Origin: Pomacea canaliculata
Taxonomy: Eukaryota; Mollusca; Gastropoda; Architaenioglossa; Ampullariidae
NCBI RefSeq assembly: GCF_003073045.1
Contig: NC_037597.1
Coordinates: 22,520,158 to 22,584,157, forward strand
Direction: 5' to 3'
DNA: 64,000 nt
Part shown: in pieces, positions 25,508 through 38,100 of the stretch
How the letters are laid out: each line of letters begins with the position of its first letter
Position numbering within the stretch: position 1 is the stretch's first letter
Translations under genes and position numbers: made by a program
The notes under the pieces: generated by a model
What the model saw: the letters and a program-made list of their open reading frames with translations, nothing else
Databases searched by the model: none
What the model was told of the DNA's origin: nothing

Positions 25508-26134
25508 AGTCCTAGACCCACGTCTGATTCCTGCTTACCTGTCTCAAATTCAAGAACCCATCCACCAAAATTTTCTCCCAATGCGAGCTCCAGCTCTCTG
25601 TTGCCTAGGTGGCGGTACGGCTGGGGAGCTTTTATCAAACAAAATAATGCTTTGTAGAACACAAAATAACGAAATCTGGGGCTTGCGGCAAACGTTTTCG
25701 CGTGTGTCTCGCATTTTATTTGTTTATGCATATCCTGATTCCTACGCGATACCGAAGATCCGTTCGTTGAAATATTTCCACCATGCAAAGGGTGGTCTGC
25801 CCGAAGATTTCCACACATGGCAGAGCAAGGCAGATGGAAGTTTTCGAGAAGGTGATTTGAAGTCATTTTGTTTATCATTTTAGCACTTTTTTACCCTCGG
25901 CTAAGAGTTCTTAACAGTGATTTTGTGAGATATAACCGGAAGTGGAAAACTCCCAGTCTTCTTGGGTCATAGTGAAAATTCTTGAAGTAAATATGGATCG
26001 CATATCAAATAGATATCACAAATGGGAAATAGTAACCAAAAAATATGGATATTTTCCAGTCATTGTGAACTAAAGCGAAGTCAGCAACGATCACTGTTTT
26101 ACATGCTTTCTGCTATTGCGTTCTTTATTTCCAG
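25508..26134. other. Gap after copy 4
   Basis: Contains the presumed 3' UTR of copy 4. Open frames on both strands at 25426-25883 overlap each other and match nothing I know. Confidence 0.35.
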
Positions 26135-26475
26135 CTAAACTAGAGAAAACTGTAATGCAACAACAGTCTCTTCTGGAAGAGATGAAGAATGATATAAAAG
26201 ACCTTAAAAGGAGGTTTGCGCGGATGGAGGAACGAAACCAGGAAAAGCAAATGACACTGGGAACACTGCCAGAGGGATTCCAGTTCCCCTTACAATCTGC
26301 AGAAGATGTGGAGCGTCTTGAGTGGGATCTGAAGACACACCCAGAAAAAGGACATGCTTGTTATGTGCTTTATTCTGATGTGTTAGTAGGAGTAGTCAAA
26401 TCTATTTTGATATTCCCTTTAAAGATTTTCATTACATTTTATTGTATTGAACAAATGACATGTCTGCAGTACTAA
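26135..26475 (+). CDS. Partial DUF4806-like reading frame
   Basis: After an acceptor (TCTTTATTTCCAG) a frame encodes a charged coiled-coil part (QQQSLLEEMKNDIKDLKRRF). It continues into LPEGFQFPLQSAEDVERLEW, which resembles the start of DUF4806 domains: a proline-rich entry, then a helix beginning with a hydrophobic-leucine pattern. Only the beginning of such a domain is present. After about 26370 the frame turns hydrophobic and AT-rich, so a donor probably lies near there (a GTAGGA occurs near 26385). No earlier or later exon was found. It may be a single exon of a gene with distant exons or a decayed copy of this often repeated invertebrate family. Confidence 0.35.
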
Positions 26476-26839
26476 AAAATAATAAAGGCATTGCTATGGT
26501 AACAGTGATTGCAGCTGATAGTAAATTTTCTGTAACCACTTTAGTTTGGTTACAAAGAAAAATATGAAACATCATGATTTTCATTTTTTTATTTTTTTAT
26601 TTTTTTTTCTTATAATTCTAGTTCTCATTTGATTAAGACAACATGTATTACGATATTGTCCACAGCAAGTTTTAAAAAAGGTTATATGTTCATTTTGTCT
26701 TTTTCCAGGAACGCTATTTGGCGATGTGTAGGGTGTTCACATTAAAGCATGTAGTTATAAATTGTTTACAATGTCCGTGAGCGCCATGACCACCAGAGTG
26801 TAGCTCTTGTAGGTCACAGTGACAGTTTTCATGTTACAT

Positions 26840-26984
26840 CAGTGGGGCCCAACCTTTTCTCGCTCGAGGACATCATAAAATCTCGTGGGTCAGAACATGG
26901 CGGTTTTGCCAGAATCATGATGTTAAAAATGAGATTATGTTTGTGTCCGGTTAAAATAAGTGGGCCGTAGGTTGGGCAGCTCTG
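26840..26984 (-). mobile_element. Short non-autonomous hAT-like element (MITE), copy 1
   Basis: A 145-bp block has inverted ends: CAGTGGGGCCCAACC on the left, and the right end reads CAGAGCTGCCCAACC on the minus strand. Flanks TGTTACAT and TATTACAG match at 6 of 8 bases, a decayed 8-bp target duplication as made by hAT transposases. Its interior shares a core (CGGTTTTGCCAGAATCATGA) with the block at 41975-42107. It encodes nothing. Confidence 0.6.
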
Positions 26985-27614
26985 TATTACAGTATTTTCA
27001 CTTGCTAGTGTGTTGGCACTTGAGGTCACTTGCCGCAGCAATCTTAGCTGCAGAGTGTAGAGGGTCAACAACGTGTAGCTGGCTGACCCGGAAGTGTGCG
27101 CACAAGTGCTTTGTCCAACACAGGATGACGTATGTCGGCTTACAAGCTGGTAAGATGGTCAGAGCTGTAGTTGCTGTAAAGATGTTTAGTCGTGATGCGC
27201 GGAAGTTTGCTGGTTGTTAGAAACACAGGTTTACGATTTACACACTTGGGTGGGACTTCGCCGCCAGAACGAGGCTCGCTTTGCACCAGTGACGTCACGT
27301 CCACTTCCTGACAGAGTGAGCTGAGCCATGTCTGACACATTTCACAGGATGAAGCTCGCTAACCGCAGCCTAGTCTAAGCTGCCGATGCTGGGAACTGAC
27401 CTCGGTACTTGGAACTAGAAATTAAACCTTTGATGTGGAAACCCTCTGCAAGAAGCGAAATGAAGTGAACATGGAGGCCACTTGCATAGGATACATAGCA
27501 GGATTTCAGCTGGTAGTGGAAACATTGTTGGTTATTTAAATCTTAATATGATGTGATTTTACTTGCTTGTCATCTGTCGTGAGCGTGTGGCCTACTACAA
27601 TGCCGCCAGCGGCC
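26985..27614. other. Upstream region of copy 5
   Basis: This should hold the promoter and 5' UTR of TMEM179B-like copy 5. It contains a perfect CRE (TGACGTCA, 27290-27297). No coding exon was seen. Confidence 0.4.
27290..27297. promoter_or_regulatory. Perfect CRE palindrome upstream of copy 5
   Basis: TGACGTCA lies about 320 bp before the start codon, in a locally GC-richer stretch. It is a consensus CREB/ATF site. Activity is only inferred. Confidence 0.3.
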
Positions 27615-30289
27615 ATGGTGAATCTGGTGACAGAGAAAAATGCTCGTCTGACCACAGCGCTTCTCGCGGCGCTGCTTGCAGCCTTTGGATTTTTCATCGT
27701 GATCCCGCTGTCAGTCACACAGGTATGCAATGAATGCGGCTACACCTGTAGGTTAGGGCACTCACAGGTTGGGAAGTTTCGCCCTTGTCCTATGCATGGA
27801 GCCCAAAGAGAGAAATTTTATTTCTCACTCTCTAGGAACGGATTCTAGAATTATAAAGTTACTTGGTGTTAAAAAATTTTTTAGTTAAGTTCATTAAGTC
27901 GAACGGTATATTGAATGTTATTTACTAAAATTGCACAAGGTATTTACAAGCTATTTTACACTAAAGTTACATTCAATATATCTGTGTCTTAAATTGCTGT
28001 ATTATATATCAATATCAAGTCAATATTGTATGGTATGTATATAGTTGTGTATAGTATAGTTAGACCTAATTTTAATAATAGCTCTCAACCATAAACTACA
28101 TTTATCCGGCATCTCCAGATTTCCGTGGATGCCGGTTAGAGTCCACTGTATTCGGTTGTCGTAACTGTCGTTGGTGTGTTGCATGCAGGCAGCTGTCGGC
28201 GGTCGGTGTCTGTTGTACGCTGACAGCGTGACCTTTGGCCCCCGCTCAGTGTGTGCCTACGTCGTGGCAGTGGCTGCCATGTTCCAGCTTCTCTACTGCA
28301 TCTGTCGGGCCGGCCTCGCCCTCCTGATGACATGGGGCCCGGCGAAAACTAAGTAAGTCAACAACTCATCAACAAACTAGGTCAATACTGCATAAACAAG
28401 AGGAGACAGTTTGAAAGACATGAATCACTTCGCTAGAAATCATGGAAACTACTTAGTCTACTTTCCTACTAACATCCTCTTCTTTTATCTAAAAGTTTAT
28501 TCATACAAGTCTAGGGCTTTTTAAACATATAAAAATCAACAAAAACGCACAGTGCAAAACGTAATTGAGAAAATACGCATTATAATAAAGAAATAGAGAA
28601 ATAAATTTGTAAAAAAAGTGTCACCTATGCAATAGCAATATTACAATGTCAAGATTTAACAAACAGAAAATTAATTCGTGGTTTTCCATTACAACTGCGC
28701 ATTAATTTATTTACATGTATCTCTGTTTTGAGAATGAAACATAAAGTACAACATTTGTGTTCACTGCAGAATTAGCATCCTGTCTCATATACAATTTGTT
28801 ACATTTCACCACGTTTGAGATAATATCATCAGGAAACTGTGTTCTCTGCAGACTTACCATCCTGTCGCCAGTTAAGTTCCTGCTTCCCTGCGCCATTGCT
28901 GACGTGTTGGCGTCCGTGCTGACGCTGGTCTCTGCTGGCGTCGTGTCTCGAGGCTTCAGTGTCATGTGCTCCAAGATCTTCTATCCAAAATCAGACAGGT
29001 ATTCCTTCTGATTACTCTAAGAGTTCTTACAAGGTAGCACACAACATACGTACAATCATTGCCTATTTTATTCATATTTATTTTTCAAAGTGTGACCGAC
29101 ACAGACTGGCGGGTCCTCAAACGACGGACGACTCTCAGCGCACTTAAGAGAGCAGGAAGCATGTTGTTATGCAACAGTAGAAGAATAACGAGTCATATGA
29201 CTCACCATGCTAAGTGTATTTTACCATCTAACGAGTATATACAGCTATACAAACTGCGATGAAAGATGTTTAAATACCAGGACGAATCTCTTTTAGACAA
29301 ATTTTTATATACATTTCGTTAATTTTTTATTTTTACAAAATGCAAACTACCAGCTTTTTATTTGGAAGAAGGTCTAAACACTTATTAGCTGTACATGATC
29401 AGTTTTGTTTCTGACGAAATAAGAGAAGTTGCAGAGAGGAGGTGTCTGCTTCATATAGTCCCTCAGCAAAGTGAACTGTTTTCAATCAGAACAATCTTCT
29501 GCATTTTGTGACAGATGTGGAACGGCAGATATCTACAGTGCTGTGACAGACAGCTATGTTACAAATTATTATGTACGCCTTCAGGTAACAGAGGTGAGTA
29601 TTTTAAAGTGACATTTAAAGTGTATATGAAGTTTAGATCGTTAACTGCTTTAACGTGCAAGGTAAAATATCCCTCTTGGCATTTCAAAAATCATATAGTT
29701 TCAAACGTAGAATGAAATTTGATTTTTAAAAATGACAAATGACAAAAATGACAAACAGTCTGATTACGCTGACTTCAGTCTACTGATGGATTCTCACTTG
29801 CGATCTCTCTTTTTCTTCTCTCCATCCCACACATACACACATACCACCACCACTATCAGCAACAACAACAAAATCATCGTCGTCGTCAACAACAAAATAA
29901 AAGCCAAACAGTACCCATCGTTATCACATTGTGCTTCTGCTGTTGCTGACTTTCAGGCTGGCGTGTGGATCAGCCTGGTGCTGTGGCTTCTCCTCATTGT
30001 CGTCGACATCCTCAGCCTCTCCTTGTCCGGCCTTTTCTCTCGCCTGCCCTTCCCTCTCTCTCGTCTGGACTCGCTGAACCGCCGGCTGGATGTCGGCACC
30101 CGTCACCAGGACAACAAAGCTGACAATACAAATCTTCCTCGTCCCTCACCTGATTTCCTGACTCAAATGGCTGCGAGGACACCACCTCCCAAACGTCCTG
30201 TCCCTCCCAAACCGCCGTGTGTTGCTCAGCCGTTAATGACGTCAGGTGGGGAGCCCGGGCCCGCAGACGAGGACTCCAGCTTTTCATAG
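27615..30289 (+). CDS. TMEM179B-like: TMEM179B-like four-pass membrane protein, copy 5
   Basis: The exons are 27615-27722, 28189-28352, 28852-28998, 29515-29593 and 29957-30289, all GT-AG and in phase, giving 276 aa from MVNLVTEKN. An in-frame ATG at 27600 would add five residues. Spans lie near residues 14-34, 57-85, 97-122 and 168-193. Motifs are GRCLLYADS at the start of exon 2, GFSVMCSKIF at the end of exon 3, a cysteine opening exon 4 (CGTADIYSAV), and GVWISLVLWLLL at the fourth span, which compares well with the last span of human TMEM179B. The tail is the longest in the cluster. It is proline-rich with PPPKRPVPPKPP, a typical SH3-ligand pattern, and ends acidic (PADEDSSFS). A poly(A) signal lies at 31041-31046. 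This is the best-preserved member of the recent pair with copy 4. Molecular role unknown. Confidence 0.85.
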
Positions 30290-32154
30290 ACTATTGTGGC
30301 TACCCTCCAGAACATATGTCTCCACGGTCTACAGATGTATGTCCCTAAAAGGGTCTTCGAGCCATCCAGACTGACATACAGCTGCTGTGTCATAAAAAAA
30401 TCTTCCTTCCGATTGTACTGCAACCTCTGATCCACTTTGTTTCAGCACTAATGCGGCATCGACCTCATTATAATTGTATGTCTAAATGTTTTATGTCTAG
30501 GAAAGAATGTATCATTGTCTTGTTTTAGTCTTGCTGCCGTCTGTCGGGAAAATTTTGATTCCAATGAAATTCCACCAAGAATGACAAGTGTCGTATCTCT
30601 AAACAGAAAGAAAAAAAATAATAATCAGACAATATCATTAAATCATAATGTCCTGATCGCAATCAAAAATTCACTTTAAAACTGATTAACAAAGAAAGCT
30701 AAGGAGAAACAGTTCTTCGCAGCACTGTGTGTATGCTCGCGCGTGCACTAGCATGTGTGTATGACCACAACCTATGAACATTTGCTGAAGCTTTTTATCC
30801 ACAACTAGTGAATATATAGGATGATGTGCATTTAACTTGCATAAAGATTTCAAACCATAAATCTTTTTAAATACTTCCCAACCCCAAGATCTCCTGCAAA
30901 ATGAGTAAATAACCACCACTTTTGTTCACTTTTCCTTCAACTCTCTTTTGATGTCATTCTTTATTGTTTTATAATAACTTATTATGGCGAAGACAAGATT
31001 TTAAAAAAAAATGTTTTTTTCTTATTCGACCATATTGGTAAATAAAGAATTGTCATTTTAAATGTCATTGTCTCTTTTTTCTCCTTTCTCTGCGATTTCT
31101 GCCTCGATCATCTTCTACCTTTCCTTTCATCGATGAGTTCCCTTTTCTCGTTTCCTCATCCTCATCCACCCCAGTCATATTCCCCGATCCCCATCACACC
31201 CTATTCTTCTCTGTATTAAATCAGTTGTAAGTTTTTAATAATTGATGTGTCTGAAGCTCTTAAAGGATACTGGCTTATGGTAAGTAAAAGGAATATTTAC
31301 TTTTTTGCCGTCAAAAATAATGTAATAATACATAGTAATAGTACACTATATCATTGCTATGAAATATAGATTTTTGTAGTACGCAACTCTTCAACTTAAA
31401 ATATCCGCAAAATTAAAAGAGAGAGAGAGGACCAGGATTCAGTGCATACAGATAATAAAATGACACATAAAATAACGTCTACATTCACAGCGAAAGAGTA
31501 AAGTAAATCCGTTTAAGAATCCGTTCAAGATAGATATCTATACTTTCGAGCAGACGATTTTCGAACGTCTTGGGGAAAATAGCTTCCCCTGAACAAATCT
31601 TTTGCCATGAAGGCTCGAAGAGATCCGAAAGATGTCATGTAGAACATTTTTATTTTTATCGCGTGTCAGGAGAGGCGTGTAACACAGAATATAGAGAGGT
31701 GTCGTCATTGACCATACTGCCACACGAAACGACCCGAACATCATTAAACAACCTAAATAGAAATTTGATATGGTGAGCTTCTGACCTATTTCGAAGTCGC
31801 GTAATCATGTCGGGAGAGGTACTGTACAGTGTTCATACTTATAGCGCTAACTTTTTAAATGTTCACGTTTCATGTAAAATGATGAGTAGTTAAAGAGGGC
31901 ATAGTTTACGCGAACAGAGTATAAAACATTTATTTCTTTTTTTATGGCTGTAGATAACAGTCCTTGAATGGCATTTGTCTTGAGGATTGCGGGTGCCTAG
32001 TTTAAGGCAAAGGGAGTGTCAAAGGTCGCATGTTTAACCAACTTTACGCTTGTTGCGTGGAGTCTAAACTGTGTCGCGTATGTTTGGTACAGTCATTGTA
32101 CAAAGCCAGTAAGTTAACAAGTGATATTTGGTACAAGTGTATAACTCGGGTGGC
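30290..32154. other. 3' UTR of copy 5 and upstream region of fumarate hydratase
   Basis: About 0.75 kb of probable 3' UTR ends at AATAAA 31041-31046, followed by a T-rich stretch. The remainder is AT-rich, with a short GA repeat at about 31420-31430, and leads into the promoter and 5' UTR of the next gene. No exon of either neighbour is missing from the models, so none is expected here. Confidence 0.45.
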
Positions 32155-35100
32155 ATGCTACACGCCATGTTAAGCCGCTTGGATAGAGGTATCGGGAGTA
32201 AAGCCCGGCAGGTAAGGTTCATTGCATTGTACAACCAGAGCAACACATTTGTTCTTAATATTTCTGTTTCAGCATAGTTTATATATATCTTCAGATATGG
32301 AGATTTTAAATTTCAAACTTTTTAAAAACATTTTGTGTTGCAGCCTTTCTCAGAAGGTGCCGCCAAGATCTTTGATAAAGATCAGTACCGCCTAGAGGCA
32401 GATGCCTTTGGTGATATCCCAGTGCCCAAGGACAAATACTATGGTGCAAACACCGCACGGTCCATCATCAACTTTGCTATTGGTGATGAAACTGAACGCA
32501 TGCCTGTAGGTTGTTGGCATTTAGACACTTTTTTCACTTATGCAGTCTAGCCTTGTGTGTGCATGTATGCATTTGTATACATGCATGTTAACGATCTGAT
32601 AACACTTCATTATTCCTCATTTCATCCAGCTTTTTTTGCTATTTATTTATTGTTTATTTATAATGTTACACAGCTGTAACAGGATTGTCTGTGTATATTA
32701 CAACTCTTCTTGTATTAGTATAATCCAAAATCATGTGATTGTTCTAACTCACTCACACCAGTAATGAACTGAGTGTATCATAATTTTTTTGTTTTAACTT
32801 TTAAGAAAGACATTTTCTGGTAGATAAGTAGCTATGATACAAAAGGGCTATTCCATGCATTGCATATCATTATCCATATTGCTACTTATGAGTCTCACAA
32901 GTGAGCAATGCAAAATCTGAAACTACGTGGTGAAAGTATCCAGTATAAAATAAGACACTATATGAAACCATTTGTGCATGAGCCTGTTGTACAGTTTTCC
33001 ATTTAAAGTTTTGATTCGTGACAGTTCAAAGGTCACTTTACCCATTGCACATTAGTTGAGTCATCCTACAATTAAACATTGTGCCAAATTTTTCCATTAA
33101 TATGAAGGTCTTCCAACACTGCTTAACAAAAGTGACTAGCTTGCAATTAGTAGTTTTCTTATCAAAGCCCATTGATGTCATTATCCTGCATGGGGATGCA
33201 AGAAATGTATCTTTTTGATGGGTACCAGTTATTTATTAATGTAATTTTTTGTGCTGTAAGGGTTTAATAATATATCCTCTATCTGTAATTGTTTTAGCAT
33301 TTTTAATATATGATTAAAATGCATAAGACGTTTCAGTCACCATACATGTCCCTGTTGTACTTGCATATTCATTTCAAGCAATTGGTGAGTTGAAAAAGAA
33401 AACACAACTCTGAATAAGTTATTACTTTTTTAACTGTCTCCCAGCAAGAACTATGACATACTGATACAGAATCATGCACTGTAACAGTGATTTAAATTTT
33501 CTATCACATCTCCTGATGAATGAACTCAAATTGTTAAAAACTGTTTTATTCAGAAGTGTATTGATATAATATTGATGCAACAATTCTTCATATTGAACAT
33601 TGGCATTTTAAAATGTTTTCAGATTCCAGTGATACGAGCCTTCGGAATTCTCAAGCTCTGTGCAGCTGAGGTTAACAAAGAGTTTGGTCTTGATGACAGA
33701 ATTGCCAATGCCATTATACAGGCATCAAAAGAGGTGGTTACCATAAAAAAATAACAGAAACTCAGAATGATTTTTTTTGTGGCGGGGGTGGGGGGGGGGA
33801 TTTCAAATTTTGTTTTTTCCTTTACTTTTAATGCTTTACTATAAACTTATCACAGATGACATACATTTCCAGTTTTGTTTTTACATGTCCACTCTATTTT
33901 GAGCAAGATTTTAAATAATTTCTTCAACATCTGCAGTGCAGCATTTATGAGGGGGAAATTTACCGACTGAGGTGTGATTGGTGAGAGAGTGGTCAAAGAT
34001 CTGTTTCTGCTGGTGAAACCCCAATTTTAAAATTGTATGTGTGGAAGGTATTGAAGCTTGGAATCACTGGTCAAAGTAGGCAGGAGGATAGGAAGGTTAA
34101 GAGCCCTCTGAAGCCCTTGGCATCTGAAGACACATTTATAGGTGTTTATTTTGTCATCAGGTAATTTCAGGAGATCTGGATTCACACTTTCCATTGTCCA
34201 CCTGGCAGACAGGATCAGGCACACAGACGAACATGAATGTGAATGAGGTCATCAGCAATAGGGCCATTTCTATTCTGGGTGGAATCATTGGTTCCAAGAA
34301 ACCAGTTCACCCAAATGACCATGTGAACATGAGTCAGGTGGGTGTATTAAATGATGCTTCACTAATTTCTGGGTGTGTGTCTTTTAATTTGTTAGTCAAC
34401 ATCATTTGAGCCCAAAAGAGGAGTGCACTAGTTTTCTATCTTTGTTGTGCATTACTTTTTCTGAGAAAAACTTGGTATCATAAATGCTTTACTCGAAAAT
34501 AGTAGATGTCATAATTATATAAATGTCAAATATGTGCTAAATGTTGGATTATTTTTTTCAAAAAGGAGGTTAGGGTTAAAATTAATCTTAAAGCATCAGT
34601 CTTGCATCTACAACACGTCTTTTGTCACAATGATCTGCTATATTCCTCTTACAATGAAAATCATTAAGCATTGAAAAAAAATGTAACAGTGAAGAGTGTT
34701 TTGACAGAAGCAGAAAATTAATATATTGAAGAATCTTATTGATAATCAATGGCTGATAGACCGAAAAAAAAGTCATTTGAATGGATTTGTCAATATCGTT
34801 AGGTGAAGCTGGAACCTAGGCCAACAGGCAAGACAGGCATGTATTAATAATTCCAAAGAAATTCAAAAACTCTTTGTATCCTATTTTCCTCACCACTATG
34901 TTCCCCTTCTCCTTTTTTTTTTTTAAATTACAGCACTTTTGAACACCAGCTTTTCCTTCAACCCAAGGACCTTCTTCCCCCTCACCCCAACTGCTGGAGT
35001 CTCCAGCTGTCACCAGTGAAGTCTTTAGGCTCATATATACAAGAAAAGAGAAATTTTTCTGAAACAGCTCTGTTTTTCCTGTCTGCTATGTGGCCTACAC

Positions 35101-38100
35101 TGAAAACTCTCCCCAAATGGTTCGGCAAACCTGTTTGGCTTTTACATGCAGCCTGTTTGCCTTTTAAAAACTTGTTCTAAAATTTCACGTGGGTTTTCAG
35201 TTTTTCAAAGTAGCTTTCATGGCCACTCGCCAACTTGACTGAACATCAAATCATTCACTTAAATGAAGTGTTTATAAATTTATCATGTATTGTGGGTCTC
35301 ATCAACTTTTTTCCTTCTTGCAAAAGACTTCTTAGGAGAAACAATCTTCAGATGCGTTCAGCAGAAAATATCTTTTTAATGGATGTACAGTTTGCTGTAT
35401 CTGAGGCAGTATCCTGACACCATAAAGTTGTGAAACAAGCACAAAATTAAGAAAAAATCATACACTCATCAGTATATTGTGCCAATGCTGGAGATAACAG
35501 CGGTTGAAGCCTGTGTGGTGTAGTCATTGTGTTGACTAGTTTCCCAAAACAGGTGGTTGGTGCAGTTGGTGTAGTTTTGGGGTTTTTTTTTCTAAACAGC
35601 TGTAACTTAACTTGGCCTAGAATTCTTCACCATGATTCACCAATGAATTTGCAATCATTCAAAAATATTTGTTCAGCCAGCAATCTAATTAGATATAACT
35701 GCTGAAAGGACAGATTTTACTTGTCTTGCAATGATTTTATTGCTAGAACAGTGCAGTCGGTACTAGATTTACACTATAAATTAATCACTCCTTAGTCTAC
35801 GAGTACAACCATAGCAGATCAATCAAAAACCCATGCTATGGAGGACCATTATAAGTGTTGAAAACAAATATGCACCAGGTATTTGTTTTGTTTAATTCCT
35901 TTGAAATTATATATATACACAAACATGAGCAGTTCAGCACCCATGCTACTGTCATGCACAGAGTTACCCATGCAGCTTACTTGACCGTGGGCAGGGTGAT
36001 TAGCAATCCTAAAAACTGGTTTGTGAAACAGTCAACAAGCAGGCTTGGCAAACTGCTGTTTTTGGAAAAACAGGTTTGCAAAACCATTTTTGGTTTGTTG
36101 TATGTCTGAACCTTTTGTTCTCAGCACACTTCCATCATCTCAGTAGGTAGAACTTCAGTGCTTCAGTAGCTCAGCACCTTCTTTTCACCCCCTAAAGCTC
36201 CTGACATATTTCCTCCATGGCCTAATACATTACATCTCTCAATTTCTATAGCTTTTATTTTCATGCTACAGATTTTTAGCAAACTCGCTGACTGCTCATG
36301 ACAGGAAGTAGTTAAAAGGATTTTCCTGACTCAGGGATGTGACCCAATATGAATTCACACTTTTGGGGAATATGTGCTTCCTGTGTTTGGGTAGCATTTT
36401 TTAAAAAACATTTTTAAAGCTGGGGAGGCTGTAATTTAAATTCAAGAGAAAATTTGTATGATACCAAATCAGAAAAAGGAAAAAAATCCATAGGAGTTAC
36501 ACAAAATTCCTAGAACTTGCATGTCATGACATTGCCAGAATATTAACATTTTTTTGCTTAGTAATTTTTCATTGTTTTGGTGATTGTTTCAAAGTGACAA
36601 TATGTGGAAACTAATTCAGCCAAATTTGTAAGTTATTTCTGATTAAATCTCTTTAGTTTGGCTGTTTTAATAAACTGGAAATCATTAATTTTTTTTTTTT
36701 TTACAGAGTTCAAATGACACATTTCCAACAGCTATGCATATAGCAGTGGCTCAGGAGATTGAAAACTTATTAAAACCAAGCTTAAATGCATTATGCAGTG
36801 CATTACGTACCAAGGTGGAGGCCTTCAAAGACATTATCAAAATTGGTCGAACACATTTGCAGGTAAGCAATCATCAGTGGTGCAGATTTTCTATTCAGAA
36901 CTACCTGGGTCAGGGTGTAACCATATTGTTGGTGTATCAAGTACAGCATCACTTACTTGAGGATGACTATACCATGTGGAGGGAGATATTCTGAGTGCTG
37001 TGCAGAAAATCTAATGCATTTGTTTATTGTTATTTACAGGATGCTGTGCCTCTTACATTAGGGCAGGAGTTTGGTGCTTACTTGCATCAAGTACAAACAG
37101 GCATAGAAAGAATAGATGCCACCATGTCTCACCTGTATGAGCTTGCAGCTGGTATACTGGCTTTTTTTTTCTTTATGGGAAAAAATTTGGGAAGTAAACT
37201 GTAAATGTAACTTTCTGAAAAAACATAATGAACCTATATCACAGTATTAGAGAATTAGTAATTATGTAAAAATTATGTAAATTTCTTAAATGTACAGTTC
37301 TTTTAATAACAGGTGGAACAGCTGTGGGGACTGGTTTGAATACTAGAGTTGGGTTTGCTGAAAAGGTTGCACAACGAATTGCTGATTATACAGGTGAGTG
37401 ATAACAATTTGATGAAGTGAGTAATTCAGCACCTCTTTATCTGTCTAAACTTTGACATTCCTACACATGCACTTCATGTTATTCTTCCATTTGTTAGACA
37501 CTGTAACCATCCGAAATAATGAGGCTTTAGATTTCTGATAATACTCAAACTTTCCCCTCTTAAAATGAATAAAACATTTGATTTTTTTAAGTGGTGTTGA
37601 GGATGTTAGCAGCTTTATAAATTAAACAATGTTTCATCAGGATGACAACAACTGACTATTGACTCATCTATGTACAGGTCTGCCATTTGTCACAGCCAGG
37701 AATAAGTTTGAAGCTCTGGCATGTCATGACACAATGGTTGAAGTTCATGGTGCACTTAATACTCTGGCATGTAGCCTGATGAAGATTGCAAATGACATAC
37801 GATTGCTAGGTTCCGGGCCAAGATGTGGCTTGGCAGAAATCTCTTTGCCAGAGAATGAAGCTGGCAGCTCTATAATGCCAGGTAAGTGACCAAAATCATG
37901 TTTGTATCATTCTTCATGCTTTTAATTTAAATTCCTTCCTCTCCTCACTATGTTGCATGGTGATATGTTGCAACAAGTAAAGCTCCCAGAAAGTATAAAC
38001 CATAGACGTCAGTGCCAAAATACTCTGGCAATACACTGCAGAAATACCATTTAATAAATAACAGTAACTGGTTTTGTAAAGCACATTTCTCCATGTGGAC

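Noticed and set aside
25426-25883. Overlapping frames of 100-150 codons on both strands.
   Set aside because: They overlap the last exon and 3' UTR of copy 4, contradict each other and show no family motif.
28095-28160. Possible end of a pogo/Tigger-like element (GGATGCCGGTTAGAGTCCAC) in intron 1 of copy 5.
   Set aside because: The matching opposite end and a TA target duplication could not be found.
31808-31819. ATG TCG GGA GAG followed by GTACTG as a cytosolic exon 1 of fumarate hydratase.
   Set aside because: It is in a compatible phase, but the exon at 32155-32211 is closer, has a better donor (GTAAGG) and encodes a presequence-like leader. The four-codon match is probably chance.
32031-32109. 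ATG TTT AAC CAA frame ending at a GTAAGTT donor as fumarase exon 1.
   Set aside because: It ends in phase 1, whereas the next exon must be entered in phase 0.
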